A stretch of DNA of 55,475 nucleotides from Zoogloeaceae bacterium (GCA_031277315.1 JAITMP010000039.1:1-55475), one strand, 5' to 3'. Shown: positions 45,378-54,154, counted from the first letter of the stretch. Numbers and translations: made by a program. Notes: generated from the sequence alone by a model not told the origin.

Positions 45378-45809
45378 TTAATGTGGGTTCAGGGACATGC
45401 GTTTTCCGATTTCCGCCGGCAGGGCCGCCGGTTTCATTTTCTTCACGTCGAGGCAGGCGATGCGCACGCTCGCTTCGACCAGCGTCTCGCCGCCGCGTTC
45501 AATCCATTGCTTCAGCGTCACCTGGGCGCGGCCAACTGCATCCAGTTGCGTCAGGACGGCAAGCGGGTCATCGAGCCGCGCCGGCTTGAGATACTCGATG
45601 GCAAGCGAACGGACGGCGAAGACGAGGCCGGTTTCCCGCGCCAGCCGCGCCTGCTCGATGCCCAGCGCCCGCAGCCATTCGGTGCGCCCGCGCTCCAGAT
45701 AGCGCAGATAGTTGGCGTAGTACACCACGCCCGCCGTGTCGGTGTCCTCGTAGTACACGCGCAACGAAAAGGCGAACGGTTCGGGCGCGGAACGGTTGTC
45801 GGGCGGCAT
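45378..45809 (-). CDS. ybgC: Tol-Pal-associated acyl-CoA thioesterase YbgC
   Basis: A hotdog-fold thioesterase of 143 residues. VYYEDTDTAGVVYYANYLRY holds the active-site Asp, and LERGRTEWLRALG is the second conserved block. It heads the tol-pal cluster. ruvB ends 68 bp upstream on the same strand. Confidence 0.95.
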   Translation of the reverse strand: MPPDNRSAPEPFAFSLRVYYEDTDTAGVVYYANYLRYLERGRTEWLRALGIEQARLARETGLVFAVRSLAIEYLKPARLDDPLAVLTQLDAVGRAQVTLKQWIERGGETLVEASVRIACLDVKKMKPAALPAEIGKRMSLNPH

Positions 45810-45877
45810 GCCGGCATTTTACCCCAGCGGGCGTTGATGCCCGGCAAATGCCGCCAGCGGACGGCGGCATAGCAGAT

Positions 45878-46915
45878 TTATTCGCGCCAGAGTTCGCCGC
45901 TGCCGCTCTGGCCGGGGACGGCGAGGCCGAAATGCCGCCAGATGGCGGCGGTGGCCATGCGGCCGCGCGGCGTGCGCTGCAAATAGCCTTGCTGGATGAG
46001 ATAGGGTTCGAGCACGTCCTCGATGGTGTCGCGCGCTTCGCCGATGGCGGCGGCGAGGTTGTCGAGGCCGACCGGCCCGCCGGCGAATTTTTCCAGCACC
46101 GCGCCGAGCAGCTTGCGGTCCATGATGTCGAGGCCGAGATGGTCGACATCGAGCAGCGTCAGCGCCGCGTCGGCGACTTCCCGCGTGATGGCGCCTTCGG
46201 CCTTGACTTCGGCGAAGTCGCGCACGCGGCGCAGCAGGCGGTTGGCGATGCGCGGTGTGCCGCGCGCGCGGCGGGCGATTTCGAGCGATCCCTCGGCGGC
46301 GATGTCGACATTCAGCAGCCGCGCCGAGCGCGTGACGATGCGCGAGAGTTCCTCCGGCGTGTAGAACTCCAGCCGCGAGACGATGCCGAAGCGGTCGCGC
46401 AGCGGGTTCGTCAGCATGCCGGCGCGGGTGGTGGCGCCGACCAGCGTGAACGGCGGCAGATCGAGCTTTACCGAGCGCGCCGCCGGGCCTTCGCCGATCA
46501 TGATGTCGATCTGGAAATCTTCCAGCGCCGGATAGAGAATTTCCTCCACCACCGGCGACAGGCGGTGAATCTCGTCGATGAAAAGAACGTCGTTCGGTTC
46601 CAGATTGGTGAGAATCGCCGCCAGATCACCGGCGCGTTCCAGCACCGGGCCGGAGGTGTGGCGCAGATTCACTCCCATTTCGTGCGCGACAATATGGGCG
46701 AGCGTGGTTTTGCCGAGGCCGGGCGGGCCAAACAGCAGCACGTGGTCGAGCGCCTCCTTGCGCCGCTTGGCCGCGGTGATGAAGATCGAAAGCTGGTCGC
46801 GGATCTTCTGCTGGCCGACGTATTCCTCCAGCCGGCGCGGCCGCAGGGCGCGTTCGATCTGCGCCTCCTGCGTGGATTCGGGCGCGGGGCTGATAAGGCG
46901 GTCTGTCTCGATCAT
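45878..46915 (-). CDS. ruvB: Holliday-junction branch-migration ATPase RuvB
   Basis: AAA+ motor of 345 residues. [18 protein letters not shown], Walker [16 protein letters not shown], Walker [29 protein letters not shown] and the winged-helix end ([15 protein letters not shown]) are intact. The ATG at 46915 overlaps the stop of the AI-2E family gene by 4 bp; a longer in-frame start lies within that gene and is rejected. Confidence 0.97.
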   Translation of the reverse strand: MIETDRLISPAPESTQEAQIERALRPRRLEEYVGQQKIRDQLSIFITAAKRRKEALDHVLLFGPPGLGKTTLAHIVAHEMGVNLRHTSGPVLERAGDLAAILTNLEPNDVLFIDEIHRLSPVVEEILYPALEDFQIDIMIGEGPAARSVKLDLPPFTLVGATTRAGMLTNPLRDRFGIVSRLEFYTPEELSRIVTRSARLLNVDIAAEGSLEIARRARGTPRIANRLLRRVRDFAEVKAEGAITREVADAALTLLDVDHLGLDIMDRKLLGAVLEKFAGGPVGLDNLAAAIGEARDTIEDVLEPYLIQQGYLQRTPRGRMATAAIWRHFGLAVPGQSGSGELWRE

Positions 46916-47961
46916 TCGCGCCCCGGCGTCGCGGGCAGGCCGGCGGTCCATTTTTCCGCCAGCACCAGAGCGAGGGCGAGCAGGACGGGGCCGAGGAAGA
47001 TGCCGATGAAGCCGAACGCCAGCACGCCGCCGAAGACGCCCAGCGCGATGAGCAGAATCGGCAGACTGGCGGTGCGGCTGATGAGCAGCGGCTTGACGAC
47101 GTTGTCCACGCTGCTGATGACGATCAGGCCATACGCCACCATGAAAATCGCCCAGCCGGTCTGCCCCTGATCGTAGAGCCAGAACGCGGCGCCGCCCCAG
47201 ATCAGCGGCGGGCCGACCGGAATCATCGACAGGAAGAACGTCGCCGCGCTGAGCAGCATGGCGCCGGGCACGCCGGCGACGAGAAAGCCGATCAGCGCCA
47301 CCAGCGCCTGCACGGCGGCGGTGCCGACGATGCCGGCCATCACGCCCATGATGGTGCCGCGCGTGAGCGTCAGCATTTGCTCGCCGAGATTGCCGGCCAG
47401 CGCGCGGCTGCCGCTTTTCAGGCGCTCGGCGATGGCCGGGCCGTCCCGGTAGACGAAGAACGCGATGAACAGCACCAGCACCAATTGCAGCAAGCCCTCG
47501 GCGGTCAGCGTGACAAGTTTCATCAGCAAACGGCGCGTCGGATCGTAGAACTGCTTGAGCAGATTATTCAACTCCTCGCGGTTGTCGGCCAGACGATGCC
47601 AGTGTGAGTCGAGCTGTTCGCCGACGAAGGGAATCTGGCGCAACCATTCGGGCGGCGCGGTAGCCGCGTGATTCATGAAGTCGCGCAGATTGTCGATCAT
47701 CAGCGGCACCGCGTCGGTGAGGCTGGCGGCGAGAAACACCATCGGCAGCAATATGCCCAGCGTCAGCAGCAACGTCATGAGCAAAGCCGCCGGCATCGCC
47801 CGCCCACGCAGCCGCGCCAGCAGCCAGGCGTAGGCCGGCCAGGTGGTGATGCAGACGATGGCGGAGAACAGGATCGCGGCAATGAAAGGCTGCAGAATTA
47901 GCAGGCAACCCAGCGTCAGCAGAATCACCGCGGCGATGCGGGCGAGTCGTTTATTGTCCAT
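46912..47961 (-). CDS. AI-2E-family (PerM-like) membrane transporter
   Basis: A 349-residue protein with about eight membrane segments. The family-typical amphipathic middle ([20 protein letters not shown]) is followed by [14 protein letters not shown], and [18 protein letters not shown] and [19 protein letters not shown]-type motifs close the C-terminal bundle. Family members export diverse small molecules; the substrate here is unknown. It is inserted between ruvA and ruvB and overlaps ruvB. Confidence 0.9.
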   Translation of the reverse strand: MDNKRLARIAAVILLTLGCLLILQPFIAAILFSAIVCITTWPAYAWLLARLRGRAMPAALLMTLLLTLGILLPMVFLAASLTDAVPLMIDNLRDFMNHAATAPPEWLRQIPFVGEQLDSHWHRLADNREELNNLLKQFYDPTRRLLMKLVTLTAEGLLQLVLVLFIAFFVYRDGPAIAERLKSGSRALAGNLGEQMLTLTRGTIMGVMAGIVGTAAVQALVALIGFLVAGVPGAMLLSAATFFLSMIPVGPPLIWGGAAFWLYDQGQTGWAIFMVAYGLIVISSVDNVVKPLLISRTASLPILLIALGVFGGVLAFGFIGIFLGPVLLALALVLAEKWTAGLPATPGRE

Positions 47962-48010
47962 GACGGGATTCTACTGGAGGTGAAAGGCGGTGAGGGGCGG
48001 CGTCATCGCT

Positions 48011-48583
48011 TTACGCCTTCGACAGCGCCTTCAGTGCCTGACGGATGCCGTCGGCGATGGCGATGTCGGCGGGCAGGGTTTTCAGCGCCGCCTGCGCTTC
48101 GCGTTCGTTGTAACCCAGTCCCAGCAAGGCGTTGAGGATGTCGGCGGAGGACGGCGCGGCGGCAGTCGGCGCGGCGGCGATGCCGCGCATCTTGTCGCGC
48201 AGTTCCAGCAGCAGGCGTTCCGCCGTTTTCTTGCCGATGCCGGGAATCTTCGTCAGGCGGCCGGCCTCTTGCGCCGCCACCGCTTGGGCGAGTTCCGCCA
48301 CCGACAGCCCGGAGAGCACCGCCAGCGCCGTGCGCGCGCCGATGCCGGATATTTTCAGAAGCTGGCGGAAAGCGCCGCGTTCCGCTTCGGTGGCGAAGCC
48401 GAACAACTGGTGGGCGTCCTCGCGCACCGCCAGATGCGTGTGCAGCGTGACCCGTTCGCCGGTGGCCGGCAGGTTGTAGAAGGTGCTCATCGGCACGTCG
48501 ACTTCATAGCCGACGCCGGCCACATCAAGGGTGATTTGCGGCGGATTTTTTTCGAGCAGGATGCCGGTCAGGCGGCCGATCAT
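48011..48583 (-). CDS. ruvA: Holliday-junction binding protein RuvA
   Basis: Forms the tetramer that holds the junction for RuvB. It has 190 residues. The OB-fold domain starts [20 protein letters not shown], the helix-hairpin-helix motifs are [15 protein letters not shown] and [19 protein letters not shown], and the C-terminal domain III ([20 protein letters not shown]) binds RuvB. The 128-bp leader to ruvC contains an 11-bp repeat array. Confidence 0.97.
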   Translation of the reverse strand: MIGRLTGILLEKNPPQITLDVAGVGYEVDVPMSTFYNLPATGERVTLHTHLAVREDAHQLFGFATEAERGAFRQLLKISGIGARTALAVLSGLSVAELAQAVAAQEAGRLTKIPGIGKKTAERLLLELRDKMRGIAAAPTAAAPSSADILNALLGLGYNEREAQAALKTLPADIAIADGIRQALKALSKA

Positions 48584-48599
48584 GGCGGTGTCCAGTGAG

Positions 48600-48644
48600 A
48601 AAGTGGGGAGAAGGTGGGGGAAAGGTAGGGGAAAGGTGGGGAAT
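48600..48644. repeat. ~11-bp tandem repeat in the ruvA leader
   Basis: aaagtggggag, aaggtgggggaa, aggtaggggaa and aggtggggaat: purine-rich units on the plus strand, pyrimidine-rich in the ruvA transcript. The array ends 17 bp before the ruvA start. Confidence 0.75.
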
Positions 48645-48711
48645 TGTAGCCTTGGCGCCGGAAAAAAGCGCCCTTGCGGGGATACCGAAAAAAATGCCCG
48701 GCGGATGACGG

Positions 48712-49269
48712 CTATCGCAACCGGCCCTGCCGCAAACCCCGGCCCGCCGTGACGAGCGCGCCCAAGCCTTGGCCGCCGTGAGCGTGGCAGATGGCGCAGG
48801 CGAGGGCGTCGGCGGCGTCCGGGCTGGGGTCGCCCGGCAGGGCGAGCAGCCGCCGCACCATGTGCTGCACCTGTTCCTTGACGGCATGGCCGTTGCCGAC
48901 CACCGCCTGCTTGACCTGCAAGGCGGTGTATTCGGCCACCGGCAAACCGGCGTCGACCGAAGCGCAGATGGCGGCACCGCGCGCCTGACCGAGCAGCAGG
49001 GTGGATTGCGGATTGACGTTGACGAAAACGATCTCGACGGCGATCTGCTGCGGCTGGTGGGCGGCGATGACTTCGCGCAAGCCGTCGAGAATCGTCTTCA
49101 GGCGCAGCGGCAGGCCGCCGTTTTCGGGCGTTCTCACGCAGCCGCTGGTGACGTAGGCGAGCCGGCTGCCGGTTTTTTCGATCACCCCGAAGCCGGTCAC
49201 GCGTAGCCCCGGATCGATGCCGAGAATGCGCAGCGGCGCGGTCGGCGGTGAATGAGCGCCCGGAAGCAC
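48712..49269 (-). CDS. ruvC: Crossover-junction endodeoxyribonuclease RuvC
   Basis: Resolves Holliday junctions. It has 185 residues. The first catalytic Asp is in [16 protein letters not shown], the Glu is in [15 protein letters not shown], and the last Asp residues are in [18 protein letters not shown]. The start is a GTG at 49269 with AGGA 8 bases upstream; an alternative start nearer ILGIDPG is not evident. ruvA follows on the same strand. Confidence 0.95.
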   Translation of the reverse strand: MLPGAHSPPTAPLRILGIDPGLRVTGFGVIEKTGSRLAYVTSGCVRTPENGGLPLRLKTILDGLREVIAAHQPQQIAVEIVFVNVNPQSTLLLGQARGAAICASVDAGLPVAEYTALQVKQAVVGNGHAVKEQVQHMVRRLLALPGDPSPDAADALACAICHAHGGQGLGALVTAGRGLRQGRLR

Positions 49270-49394
49270 GATGGATGTCCTGTTCGTGGTTTGTCAGCCT
49301 TTAAAAAGGCATTCTAAGTCATCGCCGCATCCCGTGAATCGTTTGAGGATACGCGGCCATGTGAGGATGCGCGGCAGTTTGCTACAGTAACGGC

Positions 49395-50036
49395 ATGGGC
49401 AAACACATTTCCGAAAGCACGGCCCTGCAGCGGCTTGGCTGGGGCGCGCTGATGGGCCTCGCGGTGGGGCTGGCGCCCTGGCCTTTCGATGCGCTGGCGC
49501 GCGGCCTGCTCGGCTGGTGCTGCGGCGCGGGCGTGTATCTCGGGCTGGCCTGGTGGCTGGCGTTGCGCTTCGACGCCTCGCGCACCCGCGAGCGCGCCCT
49601 GTCGCTCGACCCGCCCAGCATCTGGCTGTTGACGGTGATGCTGCTCACCGTGGCGGTGAGCGTAGCGGTCATCGTCATGCTGCTGCAACAGGACAAATCC
49701 CTCGGCGCGTTACCGCGCGCCTTGTATCTGACGCTCGGCTTCGTGGCGCTGGCCGTTTCCTGGCTGATGATGCACACGCTGTACGCTTTCCATTACGCGC
49801 ACCGCTATTACCAGAGCGAAGCCCAGCGCGGGCTGAGTTTTCCCGACAACGAGAACCCGGATTATTTCGACTTTCTCTACCATGCGATTACGATCGGCAT
49901 GACTTCTCAAGTCTCCGACGTGCAGGTGAACACGCGCGAAATGCGTCGCCTGGCGCTAATGCACAGCATGCTGTCATTCGCCTTCAATATGGTGGTGCTG
50001 GCGCTGTCGCTCAACGTGGTGGCGGGGCTGTTTTGA
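49395..50036 (+). CDS. DUF1345 membrane protein
   Basis: A 213-residue protein with about five membrane segments. The family core is present: HTLYAFHYAHRYY, a LSFPDNENPDYFDFLYHA block, and IGMTSQVSDVQVNTREMRR. Function is unknown. It is divergent from ruvC and convergent on the MFS gene. Confidence 0.85.
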   Translation: MGKHISESTALQRLGWGALMGLAVGLAPWPFDALARGLLGWCCGAGVYLGLAWWLALRFDASRTRERALSLDPPSIWLLTVMLLTVAVSVAVIVMLLQQDKSLGALPRALYLTLGFVALAVSWLMMHTLYAFHYAHRYYQSEAQRGLSFPDNENPDYFDFLYHAITIGMTSQVSDVQVNTREMRRLALMHSMLSFAFNMVVLALSLNVVAGLF

Positions 50037-50066
50037 ATCCGTGCTGAATTTGCGTTGAATCCGCGC
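50034..50066. repeat. 11-bp tandem repeat, three units
   Basis: tgaatccgtgc, tgaatttgcgt and tgaatccgcgc begin at the stop codon of the DUF1345 gene. A second array of 8-bp units (ctattgcc, ctattgtc, ttattgtc) follows at 50086-50109, running into the end of the MFS gene. Confidence 0.8.
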
Positions 50067-50101
50067 GCGGCGCTGCTGTTTATTTCTATTGCCCTATTGT
50101 C

Positions 50102-51565
50102 TTATTGTCCGCCGGATCCCGCGCCGGCCGCGTGTTCGTGGTCGCCGTCCCGCGCCGGCTCATCCTGAATCTGCCAGAAAATAAACGCCGAGGCGATGGT
50201 GATGACGCCGATGATGACGAGCGCAAACTGGAATGCCGGCAGCGATTGCGCGCCGCCGGCATGGGCGGAGATGTCCATCCAGTCGGCCAGCGCGGTGAGC
50301 AGGCCCGCCGCCACGGTGACGCCCAGACTCATGCCCAGCATCTGCACCATGCTGAACAGGCTGTTGCCCGACGCCGCCGCGCCCGCATCCAGATCCTTCA
50401 GCGCGACGGTATTCATGGCGGTGAATTGCAGTGAATTGACCGCGCCGAACAGGGCCAGTTGAATGATGCGCAGCCACAGCGGCTGGCCGGTCGTCAGCGC
50501 GAAGCTGGCGATCAGCGCGCCGAGCAGCATGGTGTTGCCCAACAGCACGCGCCGATAGCCCATGCGGGTGATGATCGGCGTGACGATGCGCTTGACCGAC
50601 ATGCCGGCCAGCGCCATCGGCAGCAGTAGCATGCCGGCTTGCGCCGGGCTGTAGCCCATGCCGACCTGCATCAGCAGCGGAATCATGTAAGGCATCGCGC
50701 CCGAGCCGATGCGCGCGAACAGGTTGCCGAGCAGGCCGACGCGAAAACTCTGGATGCCGAACAGGCGCGGCGGAAACAGCGGCGCCGGCGCGCGCAGCGC
50801 GTGCAGCCAGTAAGCGGTGAGCATCAACAGGCCGAGAATCAGCAGCATCACGACGATGGCATGCTTGAGCGCCAGGCTGCCCATGCCGTCGAGCGCCAGC
50901 GACGTGCTGACCATCGCCACCGCCAGCATCAGAAAACCGCTGGTGTCGAAATGTCCCGGATCGGGGCTGCGCAGATTCGGCATCGCTAGCAGCGTGGCGA
51001 TGATGCCGATGATGCCGATCGGCAGATTGATCAAAAAAATCCAGTGCCAGGACAAGGTTTGCACCAGCCAGCCGCCCAGCGTCGGGCCGATCAGCGGACC
51101 GATCAATCCGGGAATGGCGACGAAGCTCATCGCCTCAAGAAATTTCTCGCGCGGGAACACACGCAGCACCGCCAGCCGCCCGACCGGCAGCAGCATCGCG
51201 CCGCCCACGCCTTGCAGCACCCGCGCGGCGATCAGCCAGCCCAGCGAAGGCGATATCGCGCAGCCGAGCGAGCCGACGGTGAATAGCGCGATGGCCGCCA
51301 GATAAACCCGCTTCGTGCCCAGCGCGTCGGCCAGCCAGCCGCTGGCGGGAATCACCACCGCCATCGTCAGCGCATACGCCACCACCACCATCTGCATGTG
51401 CAGCGGACTTTCATGCAGCGCCTGCGCCATCATCGGCAGCGCGGTATTGACGATGGTGCCGTCCAGGCCCTGCATGAAAAAGCCGAGCGCCACCAGCCAC
51501 AACAAGGCGCGATCGCGCGGCGAATGGGGCTGGGGCGGTGGTGCGGGAGCGGCGGCGGGAATCAC
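50102..51565 (-). CDS. MFS drug-efflux transporter, DHA2 (14-TMS) family
   Basis: A 487-residue permease with about 14 membrane segments. Motif A variant GWLADALGTKRV, QGLDGTIVNTALPMM (motif D1) and the motif C region GLIGPLIGPTLGGWLVQ are typical of DHA2/MdtD-like proton-driven efflux pumps. It starts at GTG 51565 with no better upstream start. It is a single gene with no regulator or adaptor beside it, and the substrate is unknown. Confidence 0.9.
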   Translation of the reverse strand: MIPAAAPAPPPQPHSPRDRALLWLVALGFFMQGLDGTIVNTALPMMAQALHESPLHMQMVVVAYALTMAVVIPASGWLADALGTKRVYLAAIALFTVGSLGCAISPSLGWLIAARVLQGVGGAMLLPVGRLAVLRVFPREKFLEAMSFVAIPGLIGPLIGPTLGGWLVQTLSWHWIFLINLPIGIIGIIATLLAMPNLRSPDPGHFDTSGFLMLAVAMVSTSLALDGMGSLALKHAIVVMLLILGLLMLTAYWLHALRAPAPLFPPRLFGIQSFRVGLLGNLFARIGSGAMPYMIPLLMQVGMGYSPAQAGMLLLPMALAGMSVKRIVTPIITRMGYRRVLLGNTMLLGALIASFALTTGQPLWLRIIQLALFGAVNSLQFTAMNTVALKDLDAGAAASGNSLFSMVQMLGMSLGVTVAAGLLTALADWMDISAHAGGAQSLPAFQFALVIIGVITIASAFIFWQIQDEPARDGDHEHAAGAGSGGQ

Positions 51566-51595
51566 GATGCAAATGGTTCGATTAAACAGGACAGG

Positions 51596-51826
51596 TTATT
51601 CATTATGCCCGCTCGCCGGGATCTTGTTATATGTAGAAATTCCGACTTGATCTGACAGAGGGCCTTGCCAAGAGGTGGGGTTATAGGTGTATTTGGTGCC
51701 GGTGAGCCCTTCGACCGTGTAGTAGGTGAGGTTGCCGTAGGCGTTGTAGGAATTGGCGTAGTCGGCGATGGTTTGTATGGTGGCGATTAGTCTGGATGAC
51801 AAGGTGGTCGGCGCTGTCGTAGGCAT
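51596..51826 (-). pseudogene. Scrap of a YD-repeat (Rhs-like) protein
   Basis: The frame reads YANSYNAYGNLTYYT and TGTKYTYNPTSW, matching the Y-x-YDxxGNLT and G-T-x-YTYN spacing of YD repeats. Just upstream in another frame lies YAYDSADHLV, another YD-like unit, so the remnant is probably frameshifted as well as truncated. No start signal is seen. It could be debris of an Rhs/polymorphic toxin gene, which fits the toxin module 2.5 kb to the right. The call is tentative. Confidence 0.35.
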
Positions 51827-51950
51827 AGTCTTGACCTTACCCAGAGGCGATCGTAACTAAGTGGTTTTTGTGCAAGAATGACTTAATTTTATGTGGCCCA
51901 TACGGCGCTGGCGCAGGCCAATAATTAGTCCACAGCAAGGAGAGACAGCT

Positions 51951-52238
51951 ATGACGACTTTGGAATTGAAAGTGAATCTTTCGGACAGGCTGGCGCGTGA
52001 GGCGCAGGCCGCAGGCTTGCTTACACCGAGGGCGCTGGAGCGTTTGTTATCGAATGCGCTGGCGCGTCAGCGCGCAGCCGACGCCTTGTTGTCGGTGGCC
52101 GATGAAGTGGCCGCTGCAGGCGTTGCGCCGATGTCAATGCAGGAAATCACGGCCGAGGTAAAAAGAGTTGCACGCGCCGTACTCGAAGGCTTGATCCTCA
52201 AGCATGTCGCCCATCGGTTCTCGGGATCGAACGCATGA
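51951..52238 (+). CDS. Orphan antitoxin-like protein (PIN-partner type)
   Basis: A 95-residue protein. The N-terminus LELKVNLSDRLAREAQAAGL plus LTPRALERLLSNALARQ and PMSMQEITAEVK follow the pattern of small antitoxins that precede COG1569-type PIN toxins. AAGGAGAGACAGCT gives a strong ribosome-binding site. The expected PIN gene is absent: the C-terminus diverges after EVKRV and an ORF6N gene overlaps its stop by 4 bp. It may be a truncated fusion left after loss of the toxin. Confidence 0.6.
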   Translation: MTTLELKVNLSDRLAREAQAAGLLTPRALERLLSNALARQRAADALLSVADEVAAAGVAPMSMQEITAEVKRVARAVLEGLILKHVAHRFSGSNA

Positions 52239-52825
52239 GCGACACCAATACCGGCGTGACACTACTGCCACGCATCGAAACGCGCATTCAACTCGTGCGC
52301 GGGATCAAGGTGATGATCGACGCCGATCTAGCCCAGCTTTACGGCGTTCAAACCCGCGTACTGGTACAAGCAGTCAAACGCAACCTGGAACGCTTCCCCG
52401 ATGATTTCATGTTTCAGCTCGATGCCAGCGAGTGGGCCGCTTTGAGGTCACAATTTGTGACCTCAAATGCCCCAAGCCGTGGCGGCCGACGTACCGCACC
52501 CTATGCCTTTACCGAACAGGGCGTGGCGATGTTGTCTTCAGTACTCAACAGCGAGCGCGCAATCGCGGTCAATATCGAAATCATGCGTACCTTTGTACGC
52601 TTGCGCGAATTGCTGTCTACGAACAAGGAACTGGCCGAACGGCTCAACCAACTCGAACAGCGGGTCAGCCGCAAGCTCTCCTCTCACGATCAGGCCATCT
52701 CCGGTATCCTTGATGCAATTCGCCAACTTATGGCTCCTGCGCCTGAACCGAAGAAGCGCCCCATCGGCTTTGTCACACACGAGGAGAAGGCGACACCCAA
52801 GGCCAAGGCAACACGCCCACGCTAA
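52235..52825 (+). CDS. ORF6N-domain DNA-binding protein
   Basis: A 196-residue protein of phage/mobile-element type. The N-terminal ORF6N domain has RGIKVMIDADLAQLYGVQTR, LVQAVKRNLERFPDDFMFQL, APYAFTEQGVAMLSSVLNSE and ERAIAVNIEIMRTFVRLREL. A coiled coil (ELAERLNQLEQRVSRKLSSH) and a basic Pro/Lys-rich tail follow. The family occurs in prophages and toxin-antitoxin-like loci and is thought to bind DNA. It overlaps the orphan antitoxin gene and ends before a strong terminator. Confidence 0.88.
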   Translation: MSDTNTGVTLLPRIETRIQLVRGIKVMIDADLAQLYGVQTRVLVQAVKRNLERFPDDFMFQLDASEWAALRSQFVTSNAPSRGGRRTAPYAFTEQGVAMLSSVLNSERAIAVNIEIMRTFVRLRELLSTNKELAERLNQLEQRVSRKLSSHDQAISGILDAIRQLMAPAPEPKKRPIGFVTHEEKATPKAKATRPR

Positions 52826-52865
52826 ACAGCAAACGCTGCTGGGTGAGCAAGAAACTTCGCGGGAC

Positions 52866-52897
52866 GGCCCCGCCGCTCCCGTCGGCGGAGCCTTTTT
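52866..52897 (+). terminator. Intrinsic terminator after the ORF6N gene
   Basis: GGCCCCGCCG pairs with CGGCGGAGCC (one mismatch) across a 7-base loop, followed by TTTTT. The rest of the 656-bp gap 52826-53481 holds a basic open tail at about 53030-53159 (RGYANPKGTKPLDAAVRKNG), a GGCCGC/GCGGCC hairpin and the 90-bp repeat; no complete gene is seen. Confidence 0.8.
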
Positions 52898-53300
52898 GGC
52901 GGCGCTCTACAAAGCAAAGTACAAGCTTTTCTTCTTGGCCGCTTGGCGTTCACGCCGCAACGGGCCAAGGCCGCGCGTAGCGCCCAATTGGAACCCGTGC
53001 GGCCACGGCGGTCGCACATGCTGGGTTGCGCAAGCGCGTAGGGGCATCAGACATAACAGAGGTTACGCGAACCCGAAGGGCACGAAGCCTTTAGACGCAG
53101 CGGTGCGTAAAAATGGCCGCAAGGGCGGCCGTCCGCGCAAGATGGCTGCGGGCGGATGAACAACGCTCTTTGCGAATGTAACAGTCATTTCCGTCAATAC
53201 AGGGCAGCGCCTTGGTTGCCGCGTGCGTCGCGGGCATAGCAGATTTAACCGCCCGTTGGCTACAGCAGGAAAGCGTCTTGTTGCGTGGTAGAGAAGAAGA

Positions 53301-53390
53301 TCAGGTGAAGACGGCTTTTCGTTGCAATATGGGCCGGGCCGTGGTGGCAGGCTTTTGATGTTGGGCTTCGCTGCGCTTAGCCCAACCTAT
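53301..53390. repeat. 90-bp dispersed repeat with REP-like palindrome, copy B
   Basis: About 80 of 90 bases match 30287-30376. It ends with GTTGGGCTTCGCTGCGCTTAG and CCCAACCTAT (53360-53390). It lies 91 bp beyond the end of the probable immunity gene. Confidence 0.85.
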
Positions 53391-53481
53391 CGGGCTGGTG
53401 CGTGCCGCGCCAACCCCACGTGCAGACTCGCTTTACGCGCACCTCCGTGCCGCGGCCTTTTATCTTGACTTTCTCTTTGCC

Positions 53482-53895
53482 TCACTGGAACAAGATGGGA
53501 AGGTTCCGCCCAACGCTAAGCTGTGCCAACCCCATAAGGCGATCCAAGAGCGGCTCTCCGTCCACATCGAAGAAGCATTCGTAAAGATTGCCAGGACGAA
53601 GCCCGAAGGTCTTGGCAACCTCTGACCGCCAACCATCCCCCAACGGCTCAGGCGGCAATTCCATGAACTTTTCAGCGATCACGGTAAGTTCTGTTCGTAG
53701 CTTGCCCGCCTCTTCAGGCGACCACTGACCATCGCAATCAGAATGCAGCATAAGTGTGGGACATCGCGATCCTTCCATGCCTCCCTCTACGTGAGCTGCA
53801 ATCGCGGAACGAAACGTGCCGAAGTCGTTATATGAACCGACCTCAACGCCGTCCAACTCGTCATCATCATCAAAGATGCATAGGTACAAGCCCAT
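53482..53895 (-). CDS. Probable immunity protein (Imm70-like)
   Basis: A 137-residue acidic protein. MGLYLCIFDDDDELDGVEVG, SYNDFGTFRSAI, LHSDCDGQWSPEEAGKLRTE and FFDVDGEPLLDRLMGLA look like the immunity family found after polymorphic toxin genes (Imm70-like by my recollection of the family). It is the third gene of a minus-strand toxin module; its ATG shares a base with the preceding stop (TAATG), so it is translationally coupled. Its acidic character suits binding to a basic nuclease toxin. Confidence 0.65.
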   Translation of the reverse strand: MGLYLCIFDDDDELDGVEVGSYNDFGTFRSAIAAHVEGGMEGSRCPTLMLHSDCDGQWSPEEAGKLRTELTVIAEKFMELPPEPLGDGWRSEVAKTFGLRPGNLYECFFDVDGEPLLDRLMGLAQLSVGRNLPILFQ

Positions 53896-54143
53896 TAGTA
53901 GTCTTCCCGCAATACCGTATTCCCGGTCTTTTTAATCAAATCCAAAAGTGATGGATGAAACTCACATGCCTTCGGAACCCTAATAACAAGTTTTATTTTT
54001 TCGGACACGGCACGAAAAGCCAACAACCTAATTTGATAGGTCGCCCGAAGGGCGCTGACATTTTTCACAAGATATAGCCTGTTGAATTTCTCAGCGTCAG
54101 CTCTCGCCCCACGAGGCGTTTGGTGTTTTGTTTGTGTGGACAT
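53895..54143 (-). CDS. Small protein between toxin and immunity genes
   Basis: Not recognised. It has 82 residues, is basic, with no membrane segment (NRLYLVKNVSALRATYQIRL, KLVIRVPKACEFHPSLLDLI). The start at 54143 has AGGA 9 bases upstream, 11 bp after the toxin stop. Tight coupling to both neighbours implies a role with the toxin, as a second immunity factor or chaperone, or as a split part of the toxin. The sequence cannot decide. Confidence 0.6.
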   Translation of the reverse strand: MSTQTKHQTPRGARADAEKFNRLYLVKNVSALRATYQIRLLAFRAVSEKIKLVIRVPKACEFHPSLLDLIKKTGNTVLREDY

Positions 54144-54154
54144 GATGAGCGTTC

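Noticed and set aside
53398-53625. Small plus-strand open frame
   Set aside because: Mostly antisense to the probable immunity gene; no start signal.
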